A DNA stretch of 64,000 nt from Trochalopteron elliotii (lineage: Eukaryota; Chordata; Aves; Passeriformes; Leiothrichidae): positions 211,838 through 275,837 of the forward strand of contig JANPWX010000160.1 of assembly GCA_024734555.1 (NCBI GenBank), read 5' to 3'. The translations under genes were made by a program, and so were the position numbers. A model generated the notes under the pieces. It saw nothing but the letters and a program-made list of their open reading frames with translations, searched no databases and was not told the origin of the DNA. Below, in pieces: positions 41,101 through 56,100 of the stretch. Within the stretch, counting starts at the first letter, position 1. Every line of letters starts with the position of its first letter.

Positions 41101-44100
41101 GGAATATAATCAGAAATGCTGCCTATGGCTTTGGAGCAGTGTTGTGTTCCAAACAGCAGAGACAATCTTCCACATGTCTGTTCTGCAGTGGAACTCTCCT
41201 TGTTCTGTAAGACTGTTCAGATGTTGCAGACATTATAGCTGCTTGAAAAGCATACAGAACAATGGCAAATCCATCTGGAAGCATTGGTGGTAGCCTTTGT
41301 GGCCGATGTGTTGGGTAGGACAGAGTGTTTATTATTTTTCCAGCACACAATGCTGCAGCTGATCAAGGAAGCTGGATGCCACAATGGACTCACGCCCCGG
41401 GACGACTCCCCCGTGACTGAAGTGCTGAACCAGGTCTGCCCTTCCACGTGGAGAGGAGCCTGCAAAACTGCTGTGCAGCTCTTGTTTGGCCAGGCTGGAC
41501 TGGTAGGTGACTACCAACAGTCTTAGGAAAACAAAGGTTATGTAAACACCCTGAAGAGAAACTAGATATTTTACAGTTTAGAAATTAATTTGCAGTTTAC
41601 TGTTCTGCGTTGCTCTATTTTTAGGCTGCAGTTAACTTGATTTCTGAGCAAAATGTGTCCTGGTAGAATGGGAGTCTGTAGGTGGTGTCTGTAGTTGACA
41701 GGAACAGAAGAATGCACCAGGTGCTTCCTGGTCTCCCTTTCAAGAGAGGACACAAGAAATGAAATTTTTTCATAGAGAAAAAGAAGTATTTTCAAATCTA
41801 TAGATGACCATGTTAAAAAAAAACTAAGCAGACCCAAACACACATCTACCCCCCTCTCAAATTAGCTTGAGAACCTGCCATGTTTTCATTTCGTCTCTGC
41901 TTTGATTGGAAGCTCAGTTTCCTGCCCAGCATAAACCAGCAAGTCTCTGCACCAGGTAATGCTACCTGACATCTCCAACAGAACAATTAAATGCCTTGCT
42001 GCAGACATAGGTGTTCTTGAAAGGAAGATAACCAGTGGAATTTACACTATCTAAGCAGCTGATAAGAACAGATGCTTGGAACATACTCTGATAAGAAAAT
42101 GCATTTGTGCTCCCATGACTGATTACTGCAATCTCTGCACTTAGTGAAGTGTTCATGCATGACATGTAGGTTTTCTGGACTATGTCAGTAGGGGAAAAGG
42201 CTGCACTTTCAACACAGGAAGGAAATGCAAGGATAAAGGTACACTGTAGCCTGTGATGGTTTTGTCAAGTGTTCTTTGAATTGTCTTTAATCTACAGTGA
42301 GTTAAATGCTTCTTGCTGGTTCATTGCTGATTCCTCGTTCAAGGTGATGGGAGACCATGAGGGCTTAATAATTAATTTGTGATTAAAGGACCCAAATAGT
42401 TGCATATTTTGTCAATCTGTTTTTCAGACAAATCACACAACTGGTTAAGTGACCTAGACCTTCCATCCTAGCAAATTAAACCATGTGCTTTTGGTACTGT
42501 TAAAAGGTTCTCCAGTAATGTTGAATGATAAATTGGAAATTATGAATTTGCCAGATATTTCTACTTTAGCATCCCTTTGATACTAGATTTCAGATCTTGG
42601 ATATTCCCTTAATATTAAATACCTGTTAGAGAAGTAGGTTGAAATTATACTGGAATTCAACTGACTATTGATATAATGGCAGGCTAAAATCAAAGGTGCA
42701 GCCCATCACTGTCATCACAGCAGTGCACCTGCTGTCAGTCCTCACCTCACTGACACACAGGGACTGAAAGGCAGGAGATGGTAGTGCTTTGTCTGAGAAG
42801 TTTTACAGGGAGGCAGAAGAAAGTGGTCCTTTGCAGGGACAGAGAAACTGTGGAATAGTAGGATTTATCAAATTTCTGCTTAGGTGTTTGAAGGGAAAAC
42901 ATGTATGAAATATTAATAAATATGAGGAGGACTGGATATGGTTAAATGGGATTGTGTCTCCAGCTGCCACAGTTTGTGGTAGGATGGGAGCCAGCACTGA
43001 GGTACAGGAAATGAGGCCAAGGAGGAAGGAGTTTCTCAGCAGCCCTGTGGGAGTGTGCTGTAATCCAGGAGCACTTTGTGGCTCCTGAGTGTCTGGATGA
43101 GGAGGGCCTGGGAGGATGCTGCACCTTCCACCATTTCCTTTCCAGGGGCTTTCAGTGCTGTGCACACCCAAGTCCTGCCCCGAGGAGGTTTGAGGAGTGG
43201 CATGAGGCACATTTGGACTCAGGAATCTGGAAATCTGGTGTCCCCCAGTCTAGACATAACGAGTTAGACCTGCTGCTAATTGAAGCACTGACATTCTTCA
43301 GGTTTGTCATCACTTTTGGAGAGTGTCAGCAGAAAACTTACACAGTCTCCCAAATGACAGTGCTGAGCTATGGAGTTTTACTTGTGTTGAATCCTGAATG
43401 TCTCTGAAGATTTTTGCATGAACGTCAGGTTCTGAAAGTAGCAGGCTTCTCTCTTCAAAGACACATAATGAGCTGTGCACATGACAGAAGACCTGCAAGC
43501 CTGCTCTCCTTCATTCTCACTTTGATTTGTTACACTTTAGAGGGGTATGAGGGTTGAGGTTTTTCTTCATAAACTATGTGCCATTGTTTTTTACAACATC
43601 CAATTATGCTTCTATGTGGCTTCATGCAATGACAAGAAATTATAATTTGGGTCTTTAAAGAGTTCTTTGGGTAGAGGGGAGAGAGGAAGCACCTGTGAAA
43701 CAAGAACAATGGATGTCTGAGGTACAGGAAGCTGTTCTCTAAGCACCACCAGGCGGGGAGGGAGGATGTGTTTATTTTAAGTTTATTTTCTGAAGAAGGC
43801 AGATAAATGAATCATGGCACAGCATTACGTAGGCTTTGGTGTAACTGTTTTTAGATACTGGGCTGTCTGCATTCATTCAGAATTGTGTGTGGATCTGTAG
43901 CTTAAATGCCCAATTCAAAAAAACATTATTGACAGTGTTTTTAAGCTATCTTGCCATGTGCCTTCTAAGAAGCTACTCATTAAGTGTGGAAAGCACAATG
44001 AGTTGTGACTTAGTTTGCTTGGTTATTTTGGGCTGTAGCTTTTTAAGAAATAATTTGAAGTGTGGATTTTCAGTTCTTACCTTAGCATTCTATAGTAAGA

Positions 44101-47100
44101 ATTGCTTTTTGAGATTTAGGTCAGCTGATGAAATTTGCATGTTTGAATAAAAATAATGTACATCCAAATAGCTGAATTCAGAGGATGAGCAGAAATAAAA
44201 CTTCCAAACTTCCAACTGGCCTCATGCAAAGAGGTTAGCAGATAATTTTTTTTTTTCTTGTGCTAGTAGATCTTTCCATAGCAAACACCAACATGCATTG
44301 CAGGAGCACTAAATCCCCTCGTAAAGTTTAAATCCCAGATGTCCTGACTCTGACAGATGTTGAGAAATGTAAAGCTTTTTGCAAAGGGAAGAAACAAAGG
44401 TTTTTCCTGGGGGAGGAACACCCAGTAAAGCCTGGGCCATGGACACCAACCATGCACCACAACCAGAACCTGACACAGGTCTGCACAAATCAGTTTCACC
44501 TCTGACTTTATGTCTGAGGTGCAGACTGGATTTTCCTTGGGAGTTGAGAACAATCACTCCTGAGTTCATTTCTCCTTATCACAGTTATAACTGCAATGGG
44601 GCTGAATTGCAGATTACCAAATTAAGTAAAATGAAAACGTGTAAACACCAAGAAAAGAGTACTGGAATTGCCCTGTTACAAAATGAGAGGTATTTTCATG
44701 GGTGGAGGATAGTGTGGCCTTTTGTCACCATGCTTAGACATGTTTAAAACTGAATAAACCTGGGAAATGCTTAGAGTCAACTGAAGGAAAAAGAAGGCCT
44801 TATGCTAAAATATTTGAAAGGTGGGAAATAATTATGTCCAAGTATTATTTGATAGTTTGGTTAAAGTGAGAGAGGAGAAAATCAGCATTATGGTCCACGT
44901 TTTTTCATTCCCACTAACAGACAACCAGTTAGAAACAGGACCAATGTAGGTTAGGTGATGGCAACAAAGTCAATAATGTCCCTTGAGGCTTATTTACACC
45001 AGAGGACTTTTGCCATTTCAAGGATAAATGGTACAGCTAATCTGCTGGTCACTGGAGCAAGAACTGCTGACTGCTGCCAAAAAGCTGCTGTTTCAGCATG
45101 ACCAAAATAGGAAATTATGGAAATGATCAAAAAGGCCAACCCACGCAGACTGGACAACAACAGAAAGCACAAACCAAATATGGAACTTAGTATCACTAAA
45201 TTAAAGGTTCAGTGAAGCTGAAGTGAATCCATTCCTTTTCCATTGTATAAAAAGAAAGGTTCATGACACAGGGTTGATTCTCAAGACTTTCTTCTTCCAT
45301 ATGTCTTCATGGTGCCTCAGAGTCCAACAAACACTTTTCATCTCTTCATTTCATCCGGAATTAATAATAGTACAGTTTCATTAGGTAGAACAGAGAAATG
45401 TTGGTGTGGAATTTTATAGCCTTAAAAGTAGGTGGTGTGTGTTAGGAATTGTGAAGGGTTTCTGGCTGACTATTACTTGTCTATATCATACCATGCACTA
45501 CAGTTAAATTATTTAAAACATTTTGCTGAGTAGGTGTTTGGGAGCTCTTAAAGTAGTAACTGTGCTAAACTTCTCAAAAATAAGGGTTGTTGTGTGGAGC
45601 CACTGAGAACTACCAGCAAAAGGAGGTAGAGCAGCTGGTAATGACATAGTGATGCATTACTACAGGATGTAACTGAGAAGACTTAAAGTACAGGTTTCTG
45701 TACTAAACTAATTTTATATTAAAATAGAAATAAATTTACGATGATTTTGTGAGTTGGTTTGGTTTTATTTGAGTTTTTTTTGTACCTGTAGCATGACTGG
45801 GAGGTGAGATTATTAGTTTAACTACGGGGATGATAAAATAACTAATGCTTAAAATATTTTCCCTTTTATTGTATTTGCTAGGTGGTTGTGGACACGGCAC
45901 AGATAGAAAATAAAGAAGCCTATGCTCCTCAGATAAGTTTAGAAGGATCAAGAATTGTGGTGCAAGTTCCGTCAACTTGGTAAATACAAATACTGTATTG
46001 CAGATTGTGACTGAAATGGGGAGAATTGTTGCAGTACAAATGGAAGAGAGAACCTGCACAGTTATGGCACAGCTTCCTGAAGTTCCTCTGTCTGGACTGG
46101 TTGAACACCTCCATTCCTGACGGGCTGTACTTCAGCTGCCTCTGCAGGAGGCAAGGCAAGAGAGGCAGTGCTGGGGCGCTGAGACTTGAAAATGTAAAAG
46201 CTTGATGATAAAAGAGAAGGTTTCAAAAATAATAATCTACCAGTACTCCTGTTATGCTCTGCCTGGGCAGGTCCCAGCTGTAGCTCAGGAAGGCTGAGAA
46301 TGGGCTGAGTTAATGTGAGAGCCTTTGCTCTTTCTTTGCTGGGCTGTTCTTGAAGTGCTGTCGTGAGCCGTGGACCTCTGGGCTCCAAGAGATGCTGTTC
46401 CTACAGTTTGGGTGATTGCCCAGTAAAGAATGGTTGATGTGCAGTTTGTGAGGATTTCTTCCCCTTCAGAGCAGTGGGGACAGGAAGCAATGGCAGCACT
46501 TGTCTCTAACTCGGAAGGAGTCAGTGTTAGGAATTTCAGTACAGTGTATTTGATTCACCTGACTCCTCACGGAGGCGGCCTGCTCCTAGCGGTGCCGCTG
46601 GCACGCCCAGAAGGAGGAGGAGTGTCCCTGTGCTCTTTCCCGGGGTGGGGGGGAAGGAAGGGAGGTGGGTAGGTCCGTGTGCATGTAGCGGTGCTGTTTC
46701 CTGGGGCAAGGCAGGAGGGAGTGTCCCGGTGCTGTTTCGGAGAGAAGGAGAGACAAGGAGGGAGTGTCCCGGTGCTGTTTTGGGAAGCAGGGACAGAAGG
46801 AGGGAGTGTCCCGGTGCTGTTTCGGGAGGGACAGGAGGGAGTGTCCCGGTGCTGTTTCGGAGGGAAGGAGGGACAGGAGGAGGGAGTGTCCCGGTGGTGT
46901 TCTGGAAAGGAGGGACAGGAGGGACAGAGGGAGTGTCCCGGTGCTGTTCTGGAAAGGAGGGACAGAGGGAGTGTCCCGGTGCCCCGGTTGGTCCCCGCTG
47001 CCCGTGGCTCGCAGCCGGGCGCAGCGCCGCCTGCCGGCGCTCGGCGGTCCCGCAGACAAGGGTCCCAAGCCCGCGGGGCTCCCCCCGGCTCGGGGACATT

Positions 47101-50100
47101 GCCCCGCGCTGTTGGTGTGTGGGATCATCTCCGCACGGACCCTGCCAGGCTCAGCCTGTCGGCATGGGCTGGGTTGTGTCCGGCTCTTGCCGTACTCCAG
47201 AAGTGGTTGTTGCGTGTTTGGTGTTCGTTGCTGCCGTGCCTGAACTGTGCCTGCTAAAGAGCTCTTGTCAGTGATGATTCCAATGGACTGTACTGCTGAT
47301 CCTCGCGGTGACATTAGCTCTGTGTTCCACAGCAGGCACAGACTGCTCGGGCTGCAGCCCAGGAACCCCTAGGCATTCCCATGTTGTTCTGCAGGAGTGC
47401 AGCAATTGTATTCTGACTGATATGGTAGAATTGTTTAATGTAAAAAATGAGCATTTTGATTTCTAATTTAAACTTAATGATGACAGGTGTCTGAAAGAAG
47501 ATCCAGCAACAATGTCTTTGCTACAGAGGAGTCTGGATCCAGAGAAGACTCTGGGGCTGGTAGATGTGCTCTACACTGCTGTGTTTGATATACACAGGTG
47601 GAAGGAAGGAAGGTATATCTCTTTTCTAGTTCAAACTAAGATGTTGTTGAATAATCTGTGCTGATGGGATTTGATAGTGCCAGCTCATTAGAAGGGGAAA
47701 ACAGGAGTCAAACTGAGAGTGAGACATTGTTAATCCCCACAGATACCTTCTGGGTACATCCCAAGTTACACGAGACTGCTTAAAACCAAACCAGCAGCAT
47801 ATCCAAGGGTAAAAAACTATTTGCTTCTCTCTTACAAAAATACTTGATTTATATTAAATTGGCCTCTATTTAGGTCTTGAAGCACAACTAAAATTGAAAG
47901 AATGGAAAGTATTGCAAATATGAGGAATTAATTTACTTTCTTACCATAAGAAGTAGCTGGTGGGCTTGGCAGTCTTTGGTGTTGTTTCTTTCTTGAGCTG
48001 TTATCGAAATACACGTTTTCCCCCAAAATACAAACTCAGTCATGTATTAGGTGGTTTGATATACGTATTTTTTGTTGCTGCAGGGAGCAAGCTTTGCCTT
48101 GTATTCAGATCCAGTTACAGCGTGAAATCTCAGACTTTGGGAGCCAAGTTGACATGCCCTCGGGGAATGGAAGCAAATCTTCAGGGGGTCTGCAAAAGAC
48201 ATTCTCCAAACTGACTTCACGGTTTACAAAAAAAACTTCCTGCACCAGTGCAAGTAACACAGGAAGCTACTCAATCCCCAACACACCTTCCAAAAACGTC
48301 TTCATAAGTTCCAGCTCAGAGGAGAAAGGTAAAATGCCCACGAACATGGACGCACGGTTGCAGAACATCCTGAACATTGGTGGTTTCCCTCGGAGCGCAG
48401 ATGCCCTGCAGCCAGCGCAGAGCACAAACAACCAGCTCGTCAATGGGTTTCTAGTGGAAAGGCGGGACAGCTTCTTCAAACCAGACGATGGCAAGGATGA
48501 CAAAGGTATGAATTTACCAACTGACCAAGAAATGCAGGATGTTATCGATTTCTTGTCTGGTTTTAACATGGGCAAATCCCAGCAGACGTCTCCGATGGTG
48601 AAAAGAAGGAACTCTGTTGCATCCTCGACAGCGACAGAACAGAAGTCAGGAGCAGTCCAACAGCAGCCGCAGTCTGTGTCTCACACCCCGCTGCATCCTC
48701 CTCAGCAAGGCTTGTCCCAGCAGCAGTCCCAAAAGCAGCAGCAGCAAATGCAGTATTATCAACACTTGCTTCAACCTATTGGACCACAGCAACGCGTACC
48801 TGCCAAATGGCTCAGCAATTCTTCACAGCAGCAAGCCCCGGCTGTTGGAGCTGGATTGTCTCATATAAATCAGTGGAACAATCCTGGTTTTTCAGATTTA
48901 AGCTCTGATTTGTACAGCTTGGGTCTTGTGAGCAGCTATATGGACAATGTGATGGCAGAGATGTTAGGACAGAAACCACAAGGACCTAGAAACAACACAT
49001 GGCCAAATCGTGACCAAACTGATGGAGTGTTTGGGATGTTGGGAGAAATCCTGCCTTTTGACCCTGCAGGTGTGTGTCTTTTCCTTTATTATGGTTTTTG
49101 TAAGGGTCCTTTGCAAAAGAACACTGTGAAATATTGCTGGCAGTATTTCCCTGTGCTGCCCACCGGATGTAAGGGTGTTGACCAATGCAAGCAGGGATTT
49201 GTGTGTGTGCTTATTCACTTTTTTAACAGAAGGTTATCTTAAAACTCTCATTAATAAGCAAGCATGAGAACTAATTCCTTGTTTCTACTCCCAGTTGTAG
49301 TAGTCTGACCTTTCCTATATAGAGCACAGCAGAGTACTGAAAATATACTTACAGATGATGTTCCTCCTATTCTTAGTTTGTAAAATTGTTTAGACTCAAA
49401 CTCTTGAGCTCAGGTATGTTCCCTGTCCTCAAAATTATTCCTCCTGCTCTTTACCAGTCTTGTAACCAGGAGATACAGCTGGGTTGCATCTTTCCCATAT
49501 CCCCATATTTTCCCTTCACTGCTCCCCAATTCCCTGGGAGTCTTACTGGTTCCTGTTCCACAGCTGGTTCTGCAGTGAAAAGTTTGGATGTCAAAGCATT
49601 AAAGACTAAAGAACAAGTGCCATGAGGTTTGCCACATGTGTTTGGACCACCAATAAATTGTAAATATAGATGAATTATACATTCTCAAAGATGAAGTAAG
49701 ATAAAATTTGAGAGTCATAAACAAATAGCTACAGACCAAGAAACTGACTGTGGAATCTAAGAGGAGATGAACATTTGATCCCCCTGTGGGCCACTGGCTT
49801 GAGAGCTGGACTTGATGATCCTTGTGGGTCTCTTCTAACTCAGAGTATTCTGTGATTGTGTGATTCTGATGGTCGTAGTAAGAACAATTTACACAGCTGC
49901 TACCTTGTAAATGTAACTTCTGTTGGCCTGGAACACAGCTGCAGGAATGTTGTAGTGTGCATTTATGGCAACTGCCTGGAGGGAGGAGCAGGAGAACAGG
50001 GAACCTTTTATCAAAGCAGAGCTCAGTTTCCCGTGCTCATTTGCACTTGTCTGTGTTTGGAATGTGTAGGCGTCTCAAACCAGCTCCTTTGTCTCATAAT

Positions 50101-53100
50101 TATGATAGTTATTTTGTCAACTTAGTTGATAAATTAGTGGAGTTTCTGTGGCAAAAATAGCCACCACAGTTATGCTGTTGCTTAATAACTCTAAGTCTGA
50201 ATTAGCATCATCTTACTTAAACATACTTAGAGTATAGACTTAAGGATTATCACAGCCTCTAAGGAAGGACAAAATTATTTTCAGCAAGCACTAAATCCAT
50301 GTGTGTGTAGGGAAGAGAAAGCAGGTATGCAAAGGACTGACATTCTCAGTATTTTGAATTCATTATATTCCTGTAGTATTTTCCTTTTGCTCCACATAAA
50401 ACTACTTGTTTTGTTCCATTTGATGAATGTCAAGGATGCAGACAGTGGTACTTGGAAAAGGTGACTTACTCAAGTTCCATTAATGGTGCTCAGTGGATTA
50501 GGATACACACTTCTGCAGTTGTAGTGATAAATAAACAATATTTTTCACAGATCTGGCATTTAAAACACCAAAACCAAACAAAAATCCTTTCAACTGAATA
50601 CTTTTCCACTAGAAAGAACTTTTCTTCATAGAACTTGCCAGGTTGAGCTGTGGTGTAGAAATTTTCATTTTAAGCTTTTGTGTAGTACAAAAAGCTGTAA
50701 AACAGAAAATGGTTTTTCATTTCCAGGCTTTCCTAGGACTGTACATTTGTCATTTGAAACAAAACACATTACTTTCTTGATAAGTACTTTTAGAGTCTGA
50801 AAATAATGTCTCTATTCAGATGCAAAACTGCTGATTAAGAATTTATAAAATTGAAATTGATGGCTTTTCATGTTGAAGGCCTAACTAGTCCCAACAGTGT
50901 ATTTTGTAGTACTTTAATCACCACTGAGAACTTGATGAAGGAATGCTGCAATAAGAACTAGCAGAAGAAATGTTCGCAACTCCAATCTTTTGGAGTAAAA
51001 AACTGACAAAAAACTGCTCACCTGATGTTTTCAGTGAGGTAGAAATTAACACAAGCTTCTATTTTGAACATACCAACACTTTAGAACTTAATGCTGTCCA
51101 CAGGTAAAAAAAGCCTGGATGTCCTTCAGAATCCATTTAGACTCTATTCTTAGATCTGAGGAACTGCCTGGCTTCCAGCCCCATCTTAAATAGATATTAA
51201 GATATTTCAGAGGGAGAACAAGCACTAGTGGGGATGTTTTGTTCCTAGATGGCTCTCAGATAGCCCTTGCTTAATACAAGAGGCAGAGAAACAAAGTCTT
51301 CTGCACTGTCATTTTAATTTGTATCTAACAAAACATTGTGGAGGTCTTTTCTGGATGTGTCAAATGAGAACAAGGAAACATATCTTCTAAATGCAGTATT
51401 GAATGTAGGGAGTCCTCAGATGAAAGAGATTTCTGCTCTGCGAGCTGTGCATGACTGTTGGATGTTCTTCAGTCTTCAATCTCAAACTGAGACTGGCAAG
51501 CCAGCAGCTCAATACTTCCCACTGCAATTACTGCATGCAGTCTAGACATTTTCCATAAAAACAGTCAGATTGCCAAGTTTTTTCTCAGGGAATAAAATAG
51601 GCAAAAGAAAGAGAAGCTGTGGAAACTCAGTTACAGTGACTCATTATCAGCAGTCTTTTGAATACAGCAATTGCTTGCCTCTGATCAATGGAGCATTTGA
51701 AACAGTTTTGGATTATTAAGGCTTTTGTTGTGTCTGCTCAAGACTGTGCTTATTCCTTATTGGATGCTTGGGACACAAAAAGCACGTTGAGAATGGAAGA
51801 ATTTTTAAATTACTGCTTTTTTCTGTAAATATAATTCTTATTCCAAAGTATTTTGTAGGTCAGGATCAGCATGTTTTCAGAATTGTCTCATCCCTGTAGG
51901 AAGGAGGCAGTTTTGGTGCTCTGTGTTCTAGTCTGGTCCATCTGAGATTGATTTCCTAAGTAAGCAGGATCACAGCATAGCTGGAAATCATGTTGAACTC
52001 TGGTATCAACCACAGTAACTGTTCTGCTCTTTTTCCTTGCGTGGATAAATGTCCAGGCAGTGTCCATTTCATCAGTGTCTACTGATGGATGTTGGGCCTT
52101 TCAGCCTAGACACGATCATAGTACAAGCACAATTTCCCTGACGGAATGCAAGGGGCAGGTGCACTTCCATGTAATAATTATTACCTACCGTGGATGCTGT
52201 GTCTCTCATCTTTGTAAAACATCTTCTGTTCAGTGTTCTCTGCTCCATGAAGATCTGCTGGCTGCCATTTATCATCAGGGAGGGAATTACTTTGTTGTGG
52301 GCTATGGTCAAACCTACGGGATTCAAAGGGCAGCAGAAGTAGCTGAGTGTCAGCAATGGACTTTGTGGTTTCTTTCATTCAGTTGGCTCTGATCCAGAGT
52401 TTGCCCGCTATGTTGCTGGGGTGAACCAGGCTATGCAACAGAAGAGGCAAGCACAGCACGTCCGTCGTCCGAGCACCACGCGTGGCAACTGGCCTCTTCC
52501 TGATGATCCTCACAAAACCTGGCCCTTCCCCGAGTACTTCACAGAGGGGTAAGACACTGGGCAGCCTGTGTATGTTTTTTATTGTATAAGTTTGTTTTGC
52601 ACCTAGATTTGGCAGAATGGGGGATCTGTGAAAGCTGCACTTCACTGTTAAGAGTGAGCAATGTGAGTGAGCCCTGCCTGCTTTGCTGATCCCACGGCAC
52701 TGACGTGCTTGATGTCATCTTTAGAGTGGCATGGATACTGACTGTGACTCCAACAGAGGAAATACGGAATCTATAGCACAGATGTATTCAGGACAGTTTT
52801 CTCTGAGTATTTTGAAAACAGCTTTAAGACCTAGTTCTCATGAAAAGTGATGCTGTCAAAGTTGTGGTGCCTGACTGAATTCAGTTTTCCAGATTTTAGC
52901 CACTTAATCTTGCTACTAAAAGGCAAGTACCTCACAGCAGGTACATTTGTAGTTTTTCATCTCTTCCAAATCATAACTATTTACTACACAAGAAGTGCTC
53001 CAAGATTCTGTCCATTTGTCCATAGTGTAAGAGCTGTGACTCTCTAGTGTAAAACCAGTAGGATGGATGTGTTCTAGCTCAGTTTTGCAGTGAAAAAGTT

Positions 53101-56100
53101 GAGTACTTAGTGATTCCAAACCCAGGCATCACTTGTTTCTCCTTCCTGAAGAGCAGACGTGCCTGATTGATATCATTATTTTAGTAAAATATAAAGAGGC
53201 TGTAACAGACAGAGCAGTTGACGTGACCACTCAGAACCAGTGAAAGTATTTGTATTACTGGTACATTTTACCAAGTACTGAAATTTTGTGCTCTGAGGTA
53301 TCACCTGTGACAAAGATTCAGCACAACTGTGGCACACAGTCTGGACCAGGCACTGTAAATACAAGCACTAATACAACTTTCTGTCTTGCAGTGATGTGAC
53401 AAACAGCTGGTCTGGTACACAGGGAGACTCTGCCAGCTCAAGTGACGAGACCTCCTCAGCTAACGGAGACAGTTTGTTCTCCATGTTCTCAGGGCCAGAC
53501 CTTGTTGCTGCTGTAAAGCAGAGGAGGTGAGCAAAATGAACAGAAACAGACCACTTTGTAAGGTTCCTTTTGTTTATATATAATTTCATCTGAGTAGCCA
53601 AAGGAAATTCCTGTCAATGAGACAAGTCTCCTCAAACATGAGTTTGTGTACTATACTGATGATGTGGACTGGGGATTGCTGAAGTGAGTTGTATTAGCAG
53701 CTTCCTCCTTGTACAAACCAGCACCTGTGCAAACAGCCAGCTGTTCAGTGAGGGTCAGTATGGCTAGAAAAGATCTGATGCTTTCTCCCTTCCATGAGAG
53801 TGTCCTTTGGATGTCACTTGCTGGGGCTTTATGAGCTCCTCACTGGTTTTGCAGAGTGCCTGGCTGCAGCTGGGCTGTCCCTGACGTGGTGTGTTCAGGT
53901 GCTTGTGCCATTTCTGGCCTCAGCTGCAGCCCTGTGGCCCTGGGGAGAAGCTGCTGCTCACTTGGTGTGGACTTGTCTCACCTCAGCTGCTGCTGGGAGT
54001 GGGAAATACACAGAGCCTGCTTAGTCCTCTGTTTCTCACACAGGAAGAGGAGGCCAAACTGCCTTTGTAAATAATTTCAGTATGGAAAAACTAAGCCAGG
54101 ATTTTCAGCTATGAACAGCCCACTTCTATCAGTAGTGTGAATTACAGCAATTCTGCTTTTCTGAAGGGCTGGAAGCTCGGTGCCTTTGGAGCCTCAGTGA
54201 TTCCACAGCAGAGGGTAATTAGAATAAGAGTAACAAAAGGCACAAGATGAAGCATGAATACCAACCCAACTCCAATCTGGGACTGTTCTCTCAAACTATT
54301 CTCAGTCTTTTCTAAAAATGAAATAAGTGGTCAGATATTCTGGCTTTGTCTGCAGTCACTGAGTAATCTAGAGTCAATACTAAGATTGTCTGTCTGCTTT
54401 TTGGTGAATGAAAAAAGTCAGTGGCAGTTTCTTACAGATTCTGCTTGGATAGCTATTTTTGTATGCATTATCAGAAAGAACTAAGAATAGCTATTTTCTG
54501 AATCTTTACACTCAGCCAAAACTTTATAGGGAGGGAACAAAAACTGAGCTTCAATGAATATTAAATTGAAATTAATAGGAAAGAGCCATCTCATAAACAG
54601 TCACAGAAAAAGCAGTAATTACTTGTATTTTTTAAAAAAAGAAGGGAAGGAAAACACACACAAAAGGGTGATTTAACATGCCAAGCCAGCAGATAGCTGG
54701 AGATTGATCATGGAGCAAGAAAACCCTGTGATTTGTGTAGCGCTCTAAGGAGCAGAAGAAAGTTTCCAAAGGGGGTGCTGCATTGACCAAAAACCTCAGC
54801 TGAAGTAGTAGTACTACTGTCTCCTGTCACTTGTAGGAAGAACAGTGTTCTACATGTGAGGGCCTGACCACACCAGAGCTACAGCTGGGCACTAAGAGGA
54901 GGCAGAAGGGTTGAGTGTGCTAACGCTGACCTGCAAAAGGCTGCTTACCCATGGGAGCCTGATTGGAGCAAGCTGATTGGGTTTTTTACAAAAAGGATGA
55001 AATAAAGAATTCTGCTTTAATTGTAAACCCATGTCCTTAATCGCTACCCTTAAAAAAAAACCCACAAAAACAAACAACAAAACAAAGCCAACCAAAAAAA
55101 ACCCAACAAAAAATCCCCAAACACCTCAACCAACCAAATTAAAAAAACCAAAAGTAAAACCAAACCAAACAGAAAAAAATACCAAAAAACCCAAGAAAAA
55201 AATCTTACAGAATGTACATGTGTTCAAGGACTTCTATTTCATAATTAGGTGTTAAGTCACAAATTTAAACTGAAGGTAGAACATTTTTGTTTGGTAAAAT
55301 TACTGTGCTTCAGCAGATGTTTCACTTGCTGAATTGTTCTTCTGTGTTACCTGTAAGGTTATTTCAGAAAAGATACTTTAAAAAACCAAAAGAAACCCAG
55401 CCACAAGAGCAGGTAACAGAAGAAAAAGCACAATTTCTGGCAGATTTCTTGGAAGTGGGCAAAAGTCTATCCCAGCTTCTTTTCAACCCTCCAAAATTTT
55501 GAAGCTGTAGCTCCAAGAACTACTGCACTGTCAAGTCCCTGACAGTTTCTGTTGCTTTCACCTGTACTGAACAAAAAATACATGAAACCAGCTGTTTCTG
55601 AAAACACATGCACTGAAAACAGTACTGTAGGCTGCCTGACATGTGCCAGTGGCAGATTAATGAGGGTGACTCATTTAAAACCAAGAAGTGACTGTGTCTC
55701 TGTTTCTGGGCAGAAAACACAGCAGTGGTGAGCAGGAACCCAGCACGCTGCCATCGCCTCCTCTTCTCTCTGCAGCAGATGACCGCAGTCAGGTGAGCTC
55801 AGCGTGGCTTTGCTCGCTCCTTTCTCCTGCTGCCATTTGGGGGTGGGTCTACACCAGGCAGTCAACTGGAAAAGCATCTGCGGCTCCAGATTGCTTACTT
55901 CAGTGAAAACCTAAACCATCTGCACTCAAGTAGCATGAGATGCTTTTGCCAAAGTCTCCAAGCTTAATGTATTAAAATTGGAAGTCATTACTTTTTCGCT
56001 TTTAGTGCGGCCACTGTGTGTCAAGCTGAAGTAAATGCTTTTTAACGGGTAGATTTGCTTGCCAGAGGAACCCCATTCGGAGGTTTCCTCCCAAATTTGC

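Larger units (their letters stand above)
45980..47486 (+). other. GARRE1: GARRE1 intron 7 of the coding region, with minisatellite and CpG island
   Basis: The middle of this intron is far more GC- and CpG-rich than anything else inside the gene; see the separate entries. The outer parts are ordinary. Ends with ..atgatgacag. Confidence 0.85.

Noticed and set aside
46536..47314. Long frames on both strands (up to 242 residues on -, 214 on +) with repeated Gly/Pro/Ser motifs
   Set aside because: They follow the minisatellite: the same unit is translated in several frames at once on both strands. There is no splice or start context, and they sit inside a GARRE1 intron.
49070..49242. Open continuation of the large GARRE1 exon past its donor
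   Set aside because: The donor gtgtgt at 49070 and the conserved join to 'GSDPEF..' at 52383 match the family. The read-through sequence has no family similarity.
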